Notes: generated by a model from the sequence alone, not told the origin. A stretch of DNA of 64,000 nt from Littorina saxatilis (GCF_037325665.1 NC_090246.1:95143610-95207609); one strand, 5' to 3'. Shown: positions 35,048 through 47,166, counted from the stretch's first letter. A program made the numbers and translations.

Positions 35048-35559
35048 CAGACTTCAGGTATGCAATGCATATTAAACAGGTACTTAAACTTGGGCTAAAA
35101 CCGTTAATACCTGCAAAACGAACCACAGACCAACATCTCAAGTGCGGTTCACGTGGTCGAGCTACAGCCAAATTTTACCAACTTTTGAGCGATTCTTTTA
35201 TTGGAACTAAATTGGTTAAAAATGACTGCGCAACAGTCTATCTAATTTCAGGCCAGCAGTTGAAGATTTTTCTCACCTATAGTCATGAGACGTATAACAA
35301 AGCTAGCCAGTTGGTCCAGTCGCTTCTAAATCCGAACTAACTTTTGGAACAAAATTGTCGGGGCCGTTCACTGACATGGCCGACTTTTCGCCAAACTCAG
35401 TCACAGCACATTCTGACTTCGACTTTAATTCAAATCAACTATAAAGTTGGTAGGAAGTCAAGTTAGCTGTACACCTGCTATGTGATTGTGAACAGCAATT
35501 CAGACTGTCATCTGTGTAAATATCACCCAAACCCCACCCATCACAGCAAAATGCCTATA

Positions 35560-35560
<1 letters not shown>
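35048..35560. other. Open frame of unknown status
   Basis: A plus-strand frame (34,888-35,340) stays open for 150 codons, starting inside the preceding element. The C-terminal part (CGSRGRATAKFYQLLSDSFI) has ordinary composition but resembles nothing I know and shows no splice context. Probably chance. Confidence 0.3.
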
Positions 35561-35650
<90 letters not shown>

Positions 35651-35651
35651 C
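35561..35651. repeat. (CT)n microsatellite
   Basis: About 88 bp of CT, directly left of the hAT-like element. Confidence 0.92.
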
Positions 35652-35668
35652 TCTCTCTTTTTTCTCTC

Positions 35669-36295
35669 CAGGGCCGGACTACCGGGGGGGTTATGGGGGT
35701 TGCGCAACCCCCCCCCCTAGCCTAAACATGTACCTTACTTATTTAATTTTTTTTTTATTATTGCTTATTTTATGCCGTTTCATGCAAGGAGCGACCATTT
35801 TCCTATCTCAGAATATGACCTACCCGTCAGCTTCAGGGGGCTTTGCCCCCTGACCCCCACAACGAGGGGGGGGGGTGGGTTCTAGGGTTTCCGGACCCCC
35901 CCCCCCCCCCCCCCAGCCAAAGAATAAAAATATTGAATGAGGTATGCATTTCTTTATTTTACATTGAGTTTCAATTTTTGGGGTATTAATCAGTGACAAA
36001 ATCTGCTGCCTGAAACTGGTATTGATCATCCTCAGAATGCACCAGATTGCACCATTTTGCATCCTTTTTTTCAAAATTTTCCGGGGGCGCATGCCCCCGG
36101 ACCCCCCTAGCAAGCTAGGCGCTTTGCGCCGTCAGCTCGGCGCTTCGCGCCTTCACACCCATATCTTCACAATATACTTTTGAAAAAAAACCAGTCATAA
36201 AATGAACTGATCCGCCCCTGCCGCCAGGGGGGACATCCCCCTGGGCCACCACTGGCAACCCCCCCCCCCCCTCCTCTTCGCCTAGTCCGGCCCTG
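35669..36295. mobile_element. hAT-like non-autonomous element (627 bp)
   Basis: Ends CAGGGCCGGACTA and TAGTCCGGCCCTG match the element at 27,708. Flanks CTCTC and CTCTG differ by one base, fitting a worn 5-bp duplication in a CT microsatellite. Interior has CCCCTGACCCCCACAA, a long C-run and paired GGCGCTTTGCGCC / GGCGCTTCGCGCC hairpins. No transposase frame. Confidence 0.72.

Positions 36296-36299
<4 letters not shown>

Positions 36300-36350
<51 letters not shown>
36300..36350. repeat. (CT)n microsatellite
   Basis: About 48 bp of CT; with 35,561-35,651 it was probably one tract split by the hAT-like element. Confidence 0.88.
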
Positions 36351-36353
<3 letters not shown>

Positions 36354-36359
36354 CACCCA

Positions 36360-37240
36360 AACCACCCTACAGGCTACTTGATACATTGACAGCAACGTCT
36401 GCCAGTGAGACCGCCAGATCTGTTTACCCGCAGTGCAGATCACTGGCCCACCTCAGTGATCAGGCCTGTGCGAGCATCCACCAAAAGACCCTGTCTTCCA
36501 TCCGCGACTGAAGAAGACGACACTGGCCTTCTACCACAAAAAGATGAGCTCACGCTAGGAGCTGTCAACTCGCGAGAGGGGAGAACAAAAGGAAGACGAA
36601 ACAGGCGAGATGTAAAACTGAATGGCGGCTCCATCCGGGTCGCGACGAGTCGGGGAGCGGCGGTGGGGTGTAAATTACGGATCGGGACAAAGCCGAGGAA
36701 CAAAGCGCTTGTCGAGAGGAGGCAGGTACAAGTGACAGAGCCCCGTGTCAATTTCACGCCCTCCTGTCCCGAAGACTGACAGCTGTCAAGGGCGTGCGGG
36801 GCGCGCGCTGAAGGCGAAGGTCAAAGGGAGTTAACCCTTGCTCCGTCTGGGACCCGATGGAAATGCTACGATTTCTGATTGAGACGAGACAGGGGAGAGA
36901 ACTGCGTGTGGCCGACAAGGGACTTGTGTTATAGAGGTTGATAGCCGTGATCATCACCATGCTGGGAAAATTCAGAATGTCTGAGGAGGATGCGTCGATC
37001 ATGACATGTTTCAATCAGACGAGGATGGTCTGAGAAGAGTCAAGCTTCGACCTCTAACACTTTCGGGTCACAATCCCAACCCCTCTCCACCCCGTCATAG
37101 CCTGACAGCCAACCGCGAATGAGGATGCGTCGATCATGACATCTTTTAATCAAACGTGGTCTGAAAAAGTCAAGCCCCGACGATTGGCTCTCCCCCTTCC
37201 GACAGACTCTCCATAAAAACCAACCCTATTGAACCATCAC
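36360..37240. other. GC-richer stretch without a supported gene
   Basis: Frames of about 100-124 codons are open on both strands at 36,405-36,779, usual for GC-rich non-coding DNA. GAGGATGCGTCGATCATGAC occurs at about 36,985 and 37,121 with similar sequence downstream, a direct duplication with a period near 137 bp. Confidence 0.4.
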
Positions 37241-37244
37241 TCGG

Positions 37245-37481
37245 GGGCCCGGGTAGCTCAGGTGGTAGAGCACTGGACTCGTGATCGAGAGGTCGCTGGT
37301 TCGAATCCGGGCCGGGACGGACACGGGTCAACTTTTTGTGCAGACCCAGAGACGGTATCCATCTCCCACCTCGTGTCACCACAATGGCACGTTAAAGATC
37401 TTGGTCATTTTTACCATAAGTGCAGATGGCTGATACCACCTAAACACGCAAACATCAAAAAGCCGTGAGGGCGTAAAACTC
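37245..37481 (+). mobile_element. tRNA-derived SINE
   Basis: Well-kept tRNA-like head (GGGCCCGGGTAGCTCAGGTG, anticodon-region loop, GGTTCGAATCCGGGCC), then GACGGTATCCATCTCCCACC and CCATAAGTGCAGATGGCTG, ending near GTGAGGGCGTAAAACTC. Same family as 12,085. Confidence 0.8.
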
Positions 37482-37678
37482 GAATCGTACAAACCAATTC
37501 ATGTCCAATATAGGCAATTAAGACCTGACGGACAATAAGCCCCACGAAATGTACTTTTACCATCACTCTTCATAATATCACACCACCAACCATGCCCTTC
37601 TTTTCGGCTACACTAAGTCGACCTAATTGTATTTATAGTGGAAAGACATACAAGTCATCATGAGAGAAATGAATTTAA

Positions 37679-38510
37679 AACAAGTCGCGTAAGGCGAAAA
37701 TACAATATTTAGTCAAGTAGCTGCCATTTTTCAGCAAGACCGTATACTCGTAGCATCGTCAGTCCACCGCTCATGGCAAAGGCAGTGAAATTGACAAGAA
37801 GAGCGGGGTAGTAGTTGCGCTAAGAAAGATAGCACGCTTTTCTGTACCTCTCTTTGTTTTAACTTTCTGAGCGTGTTTTTAATCCAAACATATCATATCT
37901 ATATGTTTTTGGAATCAGGAACCGACAAGGAATAAGATGAATTGAATTGATTTGGACAATTTAATTTTGATAATAATTTTTATATATTTAATTTTCAGAG
38001 CTTGTTTTTAATCCGAATATAACATATTTATATGTTTTTGGAATCAGCAAATGATGGAGAATAAGATAAACGTAAATTTGGATCGTTTTATAAATTTTTA
38101 TTTTTTTTACAATTTTCCGATTTTTAATGACCAAAGTCATTAATTAATTTTTAAGCCACCAAGCTGAAATGCAATACCGAACCCCGGGCTTCGTCGAAGA
38201 TTACTTGACCAAAATTTGAACCAATTTGGTTGAAAAATGAGGGCGTGACAGTGCCGCCTCAACTTTCACGAAAAGCCGGATATGACGTCATCAAAGACAT
38301 TTATCCAAAAAAAGAAAAAAACGTTCGGGGATTTCATACCCAGGAACTCTCATGTCAAATTTCATAAAGATCGGTCCAGTAGTTTAGTCTGAATCGCTCT
38401 ACACACACACACACACACGCACGCACACACACACGCACGCACATACACCACGACCCTCGTTTCGATTCCCCCTCGATGTTAAAATATTTAGTCAAAACTT
38501 GACTAAATAT
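37679..38510 (-). mobile_element. Helentron-like element, copy F
   Basis: Complete minus-strand unit with the same ends as copy A. It has a small internal deletion near 37,940 relative to the others and a CA tract interrupted by CG steps. Confidence 0.78.
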
Positions 38511-39269
38511 AAAAAGACTTAGCTCAGTAGGCGCTGAATTCGACTTCTGGTGTGAAGATGGTCATAGCAGAAAGACTTGAAAGTGGGCTAGAGATACTGT
38601 AATCCAAAACACATTGCGATATGCCTCGCCAGCATCCTGCAAGCGAGTTTCGTCGACAATTTTGAGAAGTTCATTATCTTTATCATAAGTGTTTGTCTGT
38701 CTGTGTCTACTTAAAAAGCCACTGGGTCGATCGACGTATTGTGAATGTAACGTTTTGTTTTGTCATAAATTAAACGTTCGAATAACCTACCATTCTTGAC
38801 AGAAAAACAATGGTAACTTTGTGTGAGAGCGAGAAATACCATTCTTGGGTGTGTGTGGTTTTTATTTTTAATAAAGGTACTGTAGTAATACTTACCGCAA
38901 TGTGACCCGAAAATGTTAGATAGTAATTGTAACACTAAGTGATGGAACAACTAAGACACATTTACCTCCCTTAAAAGTTAATGTAATGCACATTGACACC
39001 CACACAGACGAGAGATTGGAGGAATTTTGCTTCTTTTTTGGGGGAAAAAACACTGACTTTTTTTTGCTGAAAATAATTATGGCAAACAGGACCTTACTCG
39101 AACAAAATATGGTTTAGTGTGTCAGATCAAAGAGCTTCCTGTACATAGATGAGACCAAAGGAGCATTTTAACAGCGTAATATCGACCCCAATGATCATAT
39201 CCAAGAATGTACACCTGGAGTCAAGTTTGTTAGAAGGGTAAAAGGATCAGGTGCTTGACTAACATTACT
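38511..39269. other. No gene recognised
   Basis: AT-rich sequence with no convincing frame, RNA gene or inverted repeat. Confidence 0.4.
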
Positions 39270-39274
39270 CCTAG

Positions 39275-39729
39275 CAGGGGCGGAGCAGATAAGCCCGAGG
39301 GAAGGGTTACAACATGGGGTCCAGGGGTCGGTAGAGGTGGGGATCTGGGGGACAAAGCCCCCCTGAAGCAGAAGAATTTTAGCTATCTTATAAACAATTT
39401 GTGGCTTATCCGTGATTTTAAACATGATCAACTGGTGTCAGCAGCTACTCATTATTTCTTTTAAAGTTAGTATTAAATAATGGCAATTTATCTTTCATGA
39501 TATCTGCTCCCGACATCATAAAGTATGGTTAGAAGAAAGACATGTCGCATAAGAGTGGCAGTTAAAACTGTACAAAAATGATACCGATTAAACAATTAAC
39601 ACTTCCCCTGGCTTTACAGACAGAAACAACAACAACATTCACAAACCTTTTTTTTTTTTTTTTTTTTAAACAGCAGAGGGGGGGGGGGGGGTTCGGAACC
39701 CCTGTAACCACCCCCCTAATCCGCCCCTG
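39275..39729. mobile_element. hAT-like MITE (455 bp), exact 5-bp duplication
   Basis: CCTAG at 39,270-39,274 and 39,730-39,734. Ends CAGGGGCGGA and TCCGCCCCTG are inverted and related to those of the elements at 27,708 and 35,669. Interior G- and T-runs, no transposase. Confidence 0.8.
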
Positions 39730-39878
39730 CCTAGCATGTAACCAAGTTATGTCCCAAATAGACACTAGTTCTGGGAACAGAAAAACCAAGTTAGCATAGC
39801 ATAGCATAGCTAACATTAACTTAAAGCCGCAGTTTTGAAAGAATGTCTGCTATGTGCTACAGGGACTCGTTCCTCCAA
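39730..39878. other. Spacer
   Basis: Short sequence with a (AGCAT)n run (TTAGCATAGCATAGCATAGC) before the 74-bp repeats. Confidence 0.4.
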
Positions 39879-40327
39879 GTCTGTTATCATTAGTTATCAA
39901 CACCCAGCTTCCCTATGCCCACAGGCTAATTTACAGGCCGTCTCCAATTTCAGTCTGTTATCATTAGTTATCAACACCCAGCTTCCCTATGCCCACAGGC
40001 TAATTTACAGGCCGTCTCCAATTTCAGTCTGTTATCATTAGTTATCAACACCCAGCTTCCCTATGCCCACAGGCTAATTTACAGGCGGTCTCCAATTTCA
40101 GTCTGTTATCATTAGTTATCAACACCCAGCTTCCCTATGCCCACAGGCTAATTTACAGGCCGTCTCCAATTTCAGTCTGTTATCATTAGTTATCAACACC
40201 CAGCTTCCCTATGCCCACAGGCTAATTTACAGGCCTTCTCCAATTTCAGTCTGTTATCATTAGTTATCAACACCCAGCTTCCCTATGCCCACAGGCTAAT
40301 TTACAGGCCGTCTCCAATTTCAGTCTG
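39879..40327. repeat. 74-bp tandem repeat, six copies
   Basis: The unit begins GTCTGTTATCATTAGTTATC and includes CCCAGCTTCCCTATGCCCAC; copies are almost identical, with single-base variants near GGCCGTCTCC. Confidence 0.93.
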
Positions 40328-40336
40328 CGAGCGCTT

Positions 40337-40727
40337 GGCATGGGCCATATGGGGAGTCCCATATTGGTTGGGACGAGAAAGAATTTACCCGATGCTCCCC
40401 TGCATGTCGTAAGAGGCGACTAACGGATTCTGTTTCTCCTTTTACCCTTGTTAAGTGTTTTTTGTATAGAATATAGTCAATTTTTGTAAAGATTTTAGTC
40501 AAGCAGTATGTAAGAAATGTTAAGTCCTTTGTACTGGAAACTTGCATTCTCCCAGTAAGGTAATATATTGTACTACGTTGCAAGCCCCTGGAGCAAATTT
40601 TTTTTATTAGTGCTTTTGTGAACAAGAAACAATTGACAAGTGGCTCTATCCCATCTCCCCCCTTCCCCCGTCGCGATATAACCTTCGTGGTTGAAAACGA
40701 CGTTAAACACCAAATAAAGAAAGGGCC
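40337..40727 (+). mobile_element. SINE-like repeat with GACGTTAAACACC tail
   Basis: Contains CATATTGGTTGGGACGAGAA, GTCGTAAGAGGCGACTAACG, TTTCCAGTACAAAGG (on the complement) and ends TGAAAACGACGTTAAACACC then AAATAAAGAAAG. Related full copies lie at 49,923-50,322 (minus) and 54,936-55,318 (plus), with tail fragments at 27,554 and 43,158. No protein. Whether it has a tRNA head is unclear. Confidence 0.7.
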
Positions 40728-40962
40728 ATGGTTTTTGCGCGACGTGTTCAGTTTTCCTGATCAGCAATTCGCTTTTGATCGTCTGTGGTCCGTACTGTAC
40801 AGAAGGATTAATTTTGATGCATTGTTGAAGTGTTTACAGTTTGTTTAATATCATAAGCAGTGCTAAAATGTTTGTAATGTAACTGTTTTGTCAGAGTGAC
40901 ATTTTTATTCGCGTTGCTTAGCACATTGCATCGGATCGACTGTTTTTGTTTTTCATCTTTTT

Positions 40963-41062
40963 ACATTTAGTCAAGTTTTGACAAAATGTTTTAACATAGA
41001 GGGGGAAATCGAGACGAGGGTCGTGGTGTATGTGTGTTTGTGTGTGTGTGTGTATGTGTGTG

Positions 41063-41134
<72 letters not shown>

Positions 41135-41153
41135 GATTCAGAGTAAACTAAAC
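40963..41153 (+). mobile_element. Helentron-like element, 3'-truncated relative (copy G)
   Basis: Starts ACATTTAGTCAAGTTTTGAC, then TAGAGGGGGAAATCGAGACG, a GT tract of about 95 bp and AGAGCGATTCAG, then stops matching. More diverged than copies A-F. Confidence 0.65.
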
Positions 41154-42534
41154 GATGAAAAGCAAGAGTTTTTTTTTTTAATATTAATCAAACACGACCG
41201 TGAAGTGTTGAAAGACTTAATCAGTCGTACAGGCGTGAATTGTTCACCTTTTTTTTTTAACAACACTGTCTGTGTGATAGACTTAGGTCACTATGTATTT
41301 TTTTCTGTATCTGCAGGTGCCCAGCAGAAGTACTTTTTAGGCTTTATTAATTTTGTTCAGTTTGTGTTCAATAAATAAATAGATAATTATGTCGTTTTTC
41401 CTTTGGGTGTTTTGTTGTTGTTGTCTTTTGTTATCCCAGGTGCCGATGGTGAAGGTATTGTTTTCTTTGCATAGCTTAATGTAAAAACTGCACCCACATG
41501 GATTCAAAATAAGAAGCCACATTTACTTGTATATGTGTATATATGTGTAGCTTTTCAACGAAAATACCAAAGCCCGTCGGTCAACCGTGGTTCGTGTTGT
41601 CTCATGATCACAACTAAGCATTAACCTCATACACATTTTGGTGGCTTGGTAGCTTGGCAGGTGTGCTGGAAGTTGCATGTTGTGTTGGATCATCTCTACT
41701 TCGTCATTACCTTACCGAACAAAGACGCATACAAGGGAAGCAACTCAGCTCCCACATACGGACAACCTGCTAGTAAAGGGAGGTAAGGCCTCAAACCAAG
41801 AACACGCAGGCAACAACAATTACAGTCAACGCTGTGAGCGTGTATTGATCAGCTTCCTCTGCTGTGTCCGTGGGAGACCGAGACAGCTTCCTGCCCTGGC
41901 GTCTCTGTTTGCACACGCTCTCAGGAAGCTGTCTTCGAGTGTCATCCGCACACCCTGCACTGCGCATGACAGGAAGTGTCCTCTCCTCCTGGCGGCAGCA
42001 ATCTCTCGATAGCGGTGGTGAGTGTTCGGGGACTTCCGGTCTGAATATTCTTGTCGGCCACGATTCCATTGAAGGCTGTCTTCGGGTTACGGCAAATATC
42101 CTGTTCTGTTGGTGAACCTGGCAGGTTTGAGTTTGATGGAGGAGGATGACGTTTTCCTTCGTTTTTGTCGTTAGCAGATGATGGTTTTTGTTCGTATGAT
42201 TTGGGTCGAATGCATATAAACCAAGAATTGTGAACGTGTTTTTTTCTTTTTTTTCTTTTTTCTTACACACGTAGATTGAGCTGCTTGACACATCATTGTA
42301 CACGCTTGCATTAGCATCAGCGCCAATGAACAATCACCACCACCCTCTACATACACCAACACGTGACCTACCCCCCCCTACCAACACTTCCTCACCATCA
42401 CCATCACCGGCCTCCATCACTGTCGCTACCATCACCACCACCACAAAACTAAACACAAAACAACAAAATCTTTACGATTGTTACAACAGCTGCAGCAAAG
42501 CAAACATATGTAGCGTATGGTCTTTTGAATATGA
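41154..42534. other. No confident gene
   Basis: Two overlapping frames of moderate length, 41,677-42,012 (plus) and 41,791-42,333 (minus), lie in a GC-richer patch. The minus frame ends in a hydrophobic stretch but lacks splice context and family signature. A cluster of AATAAA-like motifs near 41,372 and a CAG acceptor-like site near 41,316 hint at a 3' exon that I cannot anchor. Confidence 0.3.
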
Positions 42535-42712
42535 AATTACGGATACATGAAACTGTAGCCAAGAAGGGAAAGACTGGTTTTGGATGATGAACTAGCCAAC
42601 TGGTTAGAAATTGTTCAAGTGTCACATGCACTCGCGCTTGTCCAAACATATATCAAGATAACAAGAAAACGTACTCACCAGAAAAAAATGTCAACACGAA
42701 CAATAACACAAT
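42535..42712. repeat. Diverged inverted duplication, left arm
   Basis: ACTCACCAGAAAAAAATG, AACACGAACAATAACACAATG and TACATGAAACTGT recur as reverse complements at 43,310-43,455, with substitutions and small indels. The arms enclose about 600 bp including a GA microsatellite. Confidence 0.6.
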
Positions 42713-43075
42713 GCGCCGGTTGCGACATGTATACAGTCTTCTTAGTTGCTTTGACGAAGACTACATGTCGAAACCAAAACATTGTGTTTTTGTTGGTTTA
42801 AACTGTTTTATTCAACGTTTGTGCATTATTTACAAAAAACGCATATTGAGTAAACAACAACAAGCATAATGCTTATGGTGGTGTTTACAGTTTTCTAGAA
42901 AATTACATATAAATGGCGGCTATTGTACAGTTTAAATGAAAAGCAAGCAAACATGAAAGGAAAATTGAATGAAAATTGTACATCAAAACAAAAATCCGTT
43001 TAAGAATACATATATAATATTTATGGTGTTAGCGAGTAAGAGATAGGGAGGGTGAGAGGGAGGGAGAGAGGGAGA

Positions 43076-43079
<4 letters not shown>

Positions 43080-43137
<58 letters not shown>

Positions 43138-43212
43138 GAGAGAGAGAGAGACTTTCTTCTTTCTTTATTTGGTGTTTAACGTCGTTTTCAACCACGAAGG
43201 TTATATCGCGAC
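43080..43212. repeat. (GA)n microsatellite plus SINE tail fragment
   Basis: About 70 bp of GA is followed by TTCTTTATTTGGTGTTTAAC and GTCGTTTTCAACCACGAAGG, the minus-strand tail of the repeat family at 40,337. Confidence 0.8.
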
Positions 43213-43309
43213 GAAGAGAGAGAGACGAGTAGACGTATCGATTTTGCTTTCACTTTACATGTTTATCTGTTCGAAACGGCCGGACTGTCCAATAAATTCC
43301 TGCACTGCA

Positions 43310-43455
43310 CAAAACATTGTGTTATTGTTCGTGTTGCTGGTGGTTGGTTTTTTTTTCTGGTGAGTATACGCGTTTCTTATTATCTGCAGCCTCTTGTTCC
43401 ATATATGTTTTAAACATATATCGTTCCGAAAAACAGTTTCACGCATTTGTAAGAT
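43310..43455. repeat. Diverged inverted duplication, right arm
   Basis: Reverse complement of 42,535-42,712. Both arms share the run CGAACAATAACACAATG exactly (on opposite strands). Confidence 0.6.
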
Positions 43456-45010
43456 CATATATTTTATTATGGTCGATCTTTTAAACTGACAACCGAAACT
43501 TTTCTAACATAATACTCCCTCTGGTTACGAATAACTAACAAAATTGCATATCTTCGCAAGACCATGCCTGTTGTCGATCTTAAAACAGCCTGGACGGGTA
43601 TGATAGTCTTTATCGAGTGTCGTTTATCTTTACGATATTACAATAAGCGTCGGGATAATTGCAAATTGAATAAGCTACTCTCGGTCTGAAGCAGTATGTC
43701 AACCTTTTCCACCGGTAGCCTACTTGTCTAACGAATATATAAACTGTATTCATGCCTTTGCTTGTGTGTCTATTGGTCTAATGGCCCAACAAATCAGTCA
43801 TGCACGCTATCTGAGGCAATTTAATTACCCACACTGACACCTGATACGAGCAAAACACACCTGAGAAAGTCTTTACAAACCCCAAATCCTGCGGCTCTTC
43901 GTCTTACAAAGCGATGTCATAAATTTGAGACGCGAGTTAAGCCTGGGAACCGTCGCCTGAGTGAACGGGTTTAGATAAGATAAAAGGGGTCCTTAACGTC
44001 CTCACAGGAAATTTTCCTTTTAGGGACATGAGTTGATGATACGCTAAAAAGCGGGTTTAGTGAAATGAAGGCGTCTCTTATATAGTCCTGAGTCGAGCGT
44101 TTGAAAATGCCTGAGCCTGAAGGCGGGTGTAACGTACACCTCTTGGTATCAGTCAGCCTTAGAGATGAGGACGACAGTTGGCCAGATGGCCTGAATAACG
44201 CGCTGCATTTTCTTGCATAGAACCAAGGCGCGTCTGCCGAGACGGTGCCTGAGCTAAACATTGGCGGGCACTGCTCACAGCCAGGCACACGGCACTGTAA
44301 ACATTCCCCGTCCCTTCACCTCTCTTGCCACCATCCGCCCTACCCTTGGTCTCATGCCTGTATAGGTAGCTAGCTGTCTTCCCGCGTACATGAACCACCA
44401 CAAATCCAACCAGTCAAATGTTCATGGGATAATAAACATACCAAAAATCAAACTGCTGTCTGTCCAAATTTTCCTGAACTAATTCTGCAGATTGATATAG
44501 ATGTCAATTGTAACAATTATTAATTTAAAAAAAATGCCAATCGGTGCGAAAAAAATAACAACAAACAAACAAAAACACTGTTGACATTTAAATGTCATAG
44601 TCCTTCCGTAACGATTTGTTTATCATAGTTTTACGATGTGATCAGACTGTAATTTAACTTAAGAACACAAACCGTTCGGGGCACAGTTTATCGGTGGCAT
44701 TTGAAACCTCATAAACACCGATGAGTCGACAAGTCTACAATTCCTGTTCAAATCAATGCTTATCTTTCACAGTTGATTGAAAATGTAAAAACGGCATGCA
44801 TTTGGCATTGATATAATTATGCGCTGTACTGAAAAAAGCTTTACCGACTTGACCGTTGGAACACACCTTGAAAAAAACACTTTTTAGATGTGATTTTCTC
44901 ATCTGATTTAATACTAAGAAAACACAACAATAAAAGCACGGCAAGAAATAATGCACTGCCTATTTGCTGTTTTAGAGTGCGATCTATTTTGAAATGTAAT
45001 GTTTCTTTGG
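43456..45010. other. No gene recognised
   Basis: Mixed-composition sequence. Minus-strand frames at 43,971-44,401 overlap in two frames and show no motif. Confidence 0.4.
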
Positions 45011-45014
45011 AAAG

Positions 45015-45018
<4 letters not shown>

Positions 45019-45090
<72 letters not shown>

Positions 45091-45160
45091 CACACACATG
45101 CACGCACGCCCGCACGCACCGGCGCACGCACACACACACACACACACACACACGCACAGA
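45019..45160. repeat. (CA)n-(TA)n-(CA)n compound microsatellite
   Basis: CA run, about 26 bp of TA, then CA/CG-rich repeats. Confidence 0.9.
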
Positions 45161-45174
45161 CACATACCCAATAA

Positions 45175-45830
45175 ACATGCCAGAACTGGGCCACTGCTGG
45201 CGTTTTGATGGCAATGCCAGTTGCCAGAACTACTGCCATCAAAGGCCCACCTATGGCCCAATGCTGGCATATTACCCGTATGCACATTGGCAAATTGATG
45301 GGCCATCACTGGCAAGCCAGCACTTTGCCAGCAAAAACCCATCATTTATTTGCTGGCTTTTTGATGGCTTGCCATCATTTTTCCAGCAATTTGCCAGCAA
45401 TTTGCCAGCAAAAACCCATCATTTATTTGATGGCTTTTTGATGGCTTGCCATCATTTTGCCATCATTTTGCCAGAATTTTGCCAGCAAAAACCCATCATT
45501 TATTTGATGGCTTTTTGATGGCTTGCCATCATTTTGCCATCATTTTGCCAGAATTTTGCCAGCAAAAACCCATCATTTATTTGATGGCTTATTGATGGCT
45601 TGCCATCAAAAACCCAGCATTTTGCCAGCATTTCGCCAGCATTTTGCCAGCATTTTGCAGGTTTTTAGTTCCATATAAAAAAAAACTTTTTTCCATATAT
45701 TTTCCGTTAATGGCCCTTTACCTGCTGAAATTACCGGGCCACAACTGGCCCGGCAAAATGCCATATTTCTGTCTTTACCATTGCCAGCAAAATGCCAATA
45801 AGTTGCAGGAAATATACCAATACCACTGAT
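45175..45830. repeat. TGCCAGCA/TTGATGGC-rich repeat with a 77-bp tandem core
   Basis: The words TTGCCAGCA, TTGATGGC and GCCATCA recur throughout. Between about 45,338 and 45,640 they form four units of about 77 bp, each starting ACCCATCATTTATTTG. Many words are complements of each other, so one strand can form many small hairpins. Frames across it are period artefacts. Confidence 0.85.
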
Positions 45831-45839
45831 TCGGATAGA

Positions 45840-46333
45840 ATGACGGCTCTATTCATGTACTCGATCTGCACAGTCTTGTTAGCCCATAGATGGTTGTTAG
45901 AAGTCTATAAACATGCTTTGTTTTGTCATTTTTTACTGTGAATGTAATAACAATAACAAAACACAGCACATCAATGGACTTTTCAACCCATGCTGGCGGC
46001 AAGACGTGCGCAAATAAAGCAAAGGGCAATGCTGTCAAGCTGTACATTAGCAATATGCATATGCGTAATTATCAAATTCATCAGTAAAATGCAATTGAAA
46101 TGCTAATCACATTTGTCGTGTAACTTATCTGGCAAGTAAAGGCAGTGGTTTTGACAGAATATCGTCATCAACGCAGTTATAGCGGGCACAACAACAATAC
46201 AGTAATATATATTAAAAACAAAACAAATGTAAAGCTTCCAAACAGCAACGACTCATTACCGAAACATTACAGAAACGTACGCTTTGTTTTCAGTTGCTCA
46301 CTGTTTTATTTTATTTGTACAGCGTTCTAAATT
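45840..46333. other. No gene recognised
   Basis: AT-rich sequence just downstream of the minus-strand gene, which may include its 3' untranslated region. Confidence 0.4.
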
Positions 46334-46578
46334 TCACACTCGAGACATGATGACCAAAGGCAGGAATGTTTCTTGTTCACTTCCCAGTAAACCTCCGTAG
46401 GATTGTCTTGATTCTGTCATTTCTCTGTTCGCATCCGCAACGTTGAGATAACGCTTCTTTTCTTTGTCCTGACGTCGTAGCCTACGGTAAGCCATTGAAA
46501 CTCTCAAGTCCTCCTGCCGTTCACCTCTTGAAACATGAAAGCAAACGAGTTTTGTTGGTTTTAATTCATTATTCCATA

Positions 46579-46642
<64 letters not shown>

Positions 46643-46736
46643 CCAAACAACCAAACAAACGCAAGCATACACGCAGGCATGCAAGCAAACAGCACACGCA
46701 CGCACGCACGCGCGCGCGCTCACACACACACACGCG

Positions 46737-46791
<55 letters not shown>

Positions 46792-47166
46792 ACACAGAGG
46801 CATTCTCACAGAGAGGACGACTTCTTGTAATCTATCATATTTTCTGAACTGACTAAAATGCCAAGCAGAAGTAAGGGGTCAACAGGAATATGTATTTTGA
46901 TCTAACCTGCGAAGCTTACGTTGTCTCGGACAGCTCTCTTGCGTTTCTCTCAGGAACTGAGACCCAGGCGAGCTGCATCTTATCCAGTTGGGCAGTCAGA
47001 CACTTGCACAAATCTTTGTCCTGGAGTGAATAGACACATACTCAATGTCAACATTCACAAGATGCAATTTGTTTGGTTACAAGTAAGCTTATGGTAATGC
47101 CTATGGTGCTTTTCTTTTGACAGAGACAAAACAAACTCAATCACACAAAGAAAGGAAAAAGGCACA

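Noticed and set aside
34888-35340. 150-codon plus-strand frame
   Set aside because: It begins inside an inverted-repeat element and a CA tract; no recognisable domain.
36405-36779. 124-codon plus-strand frame, and a 105-codon minus-strand frame with a hydrophobic start
   Set aside because: Both strands are open in GC-rich DNA, and neither shows a domain, acceptor or donor pair.
41791-42333. 180-codon minus-strand frame ending in a hydrophobic stretch
   Set aside because: Low-complexity Lys-rich start, no splice sites in place, no family resemblance; the plus strand is open too.
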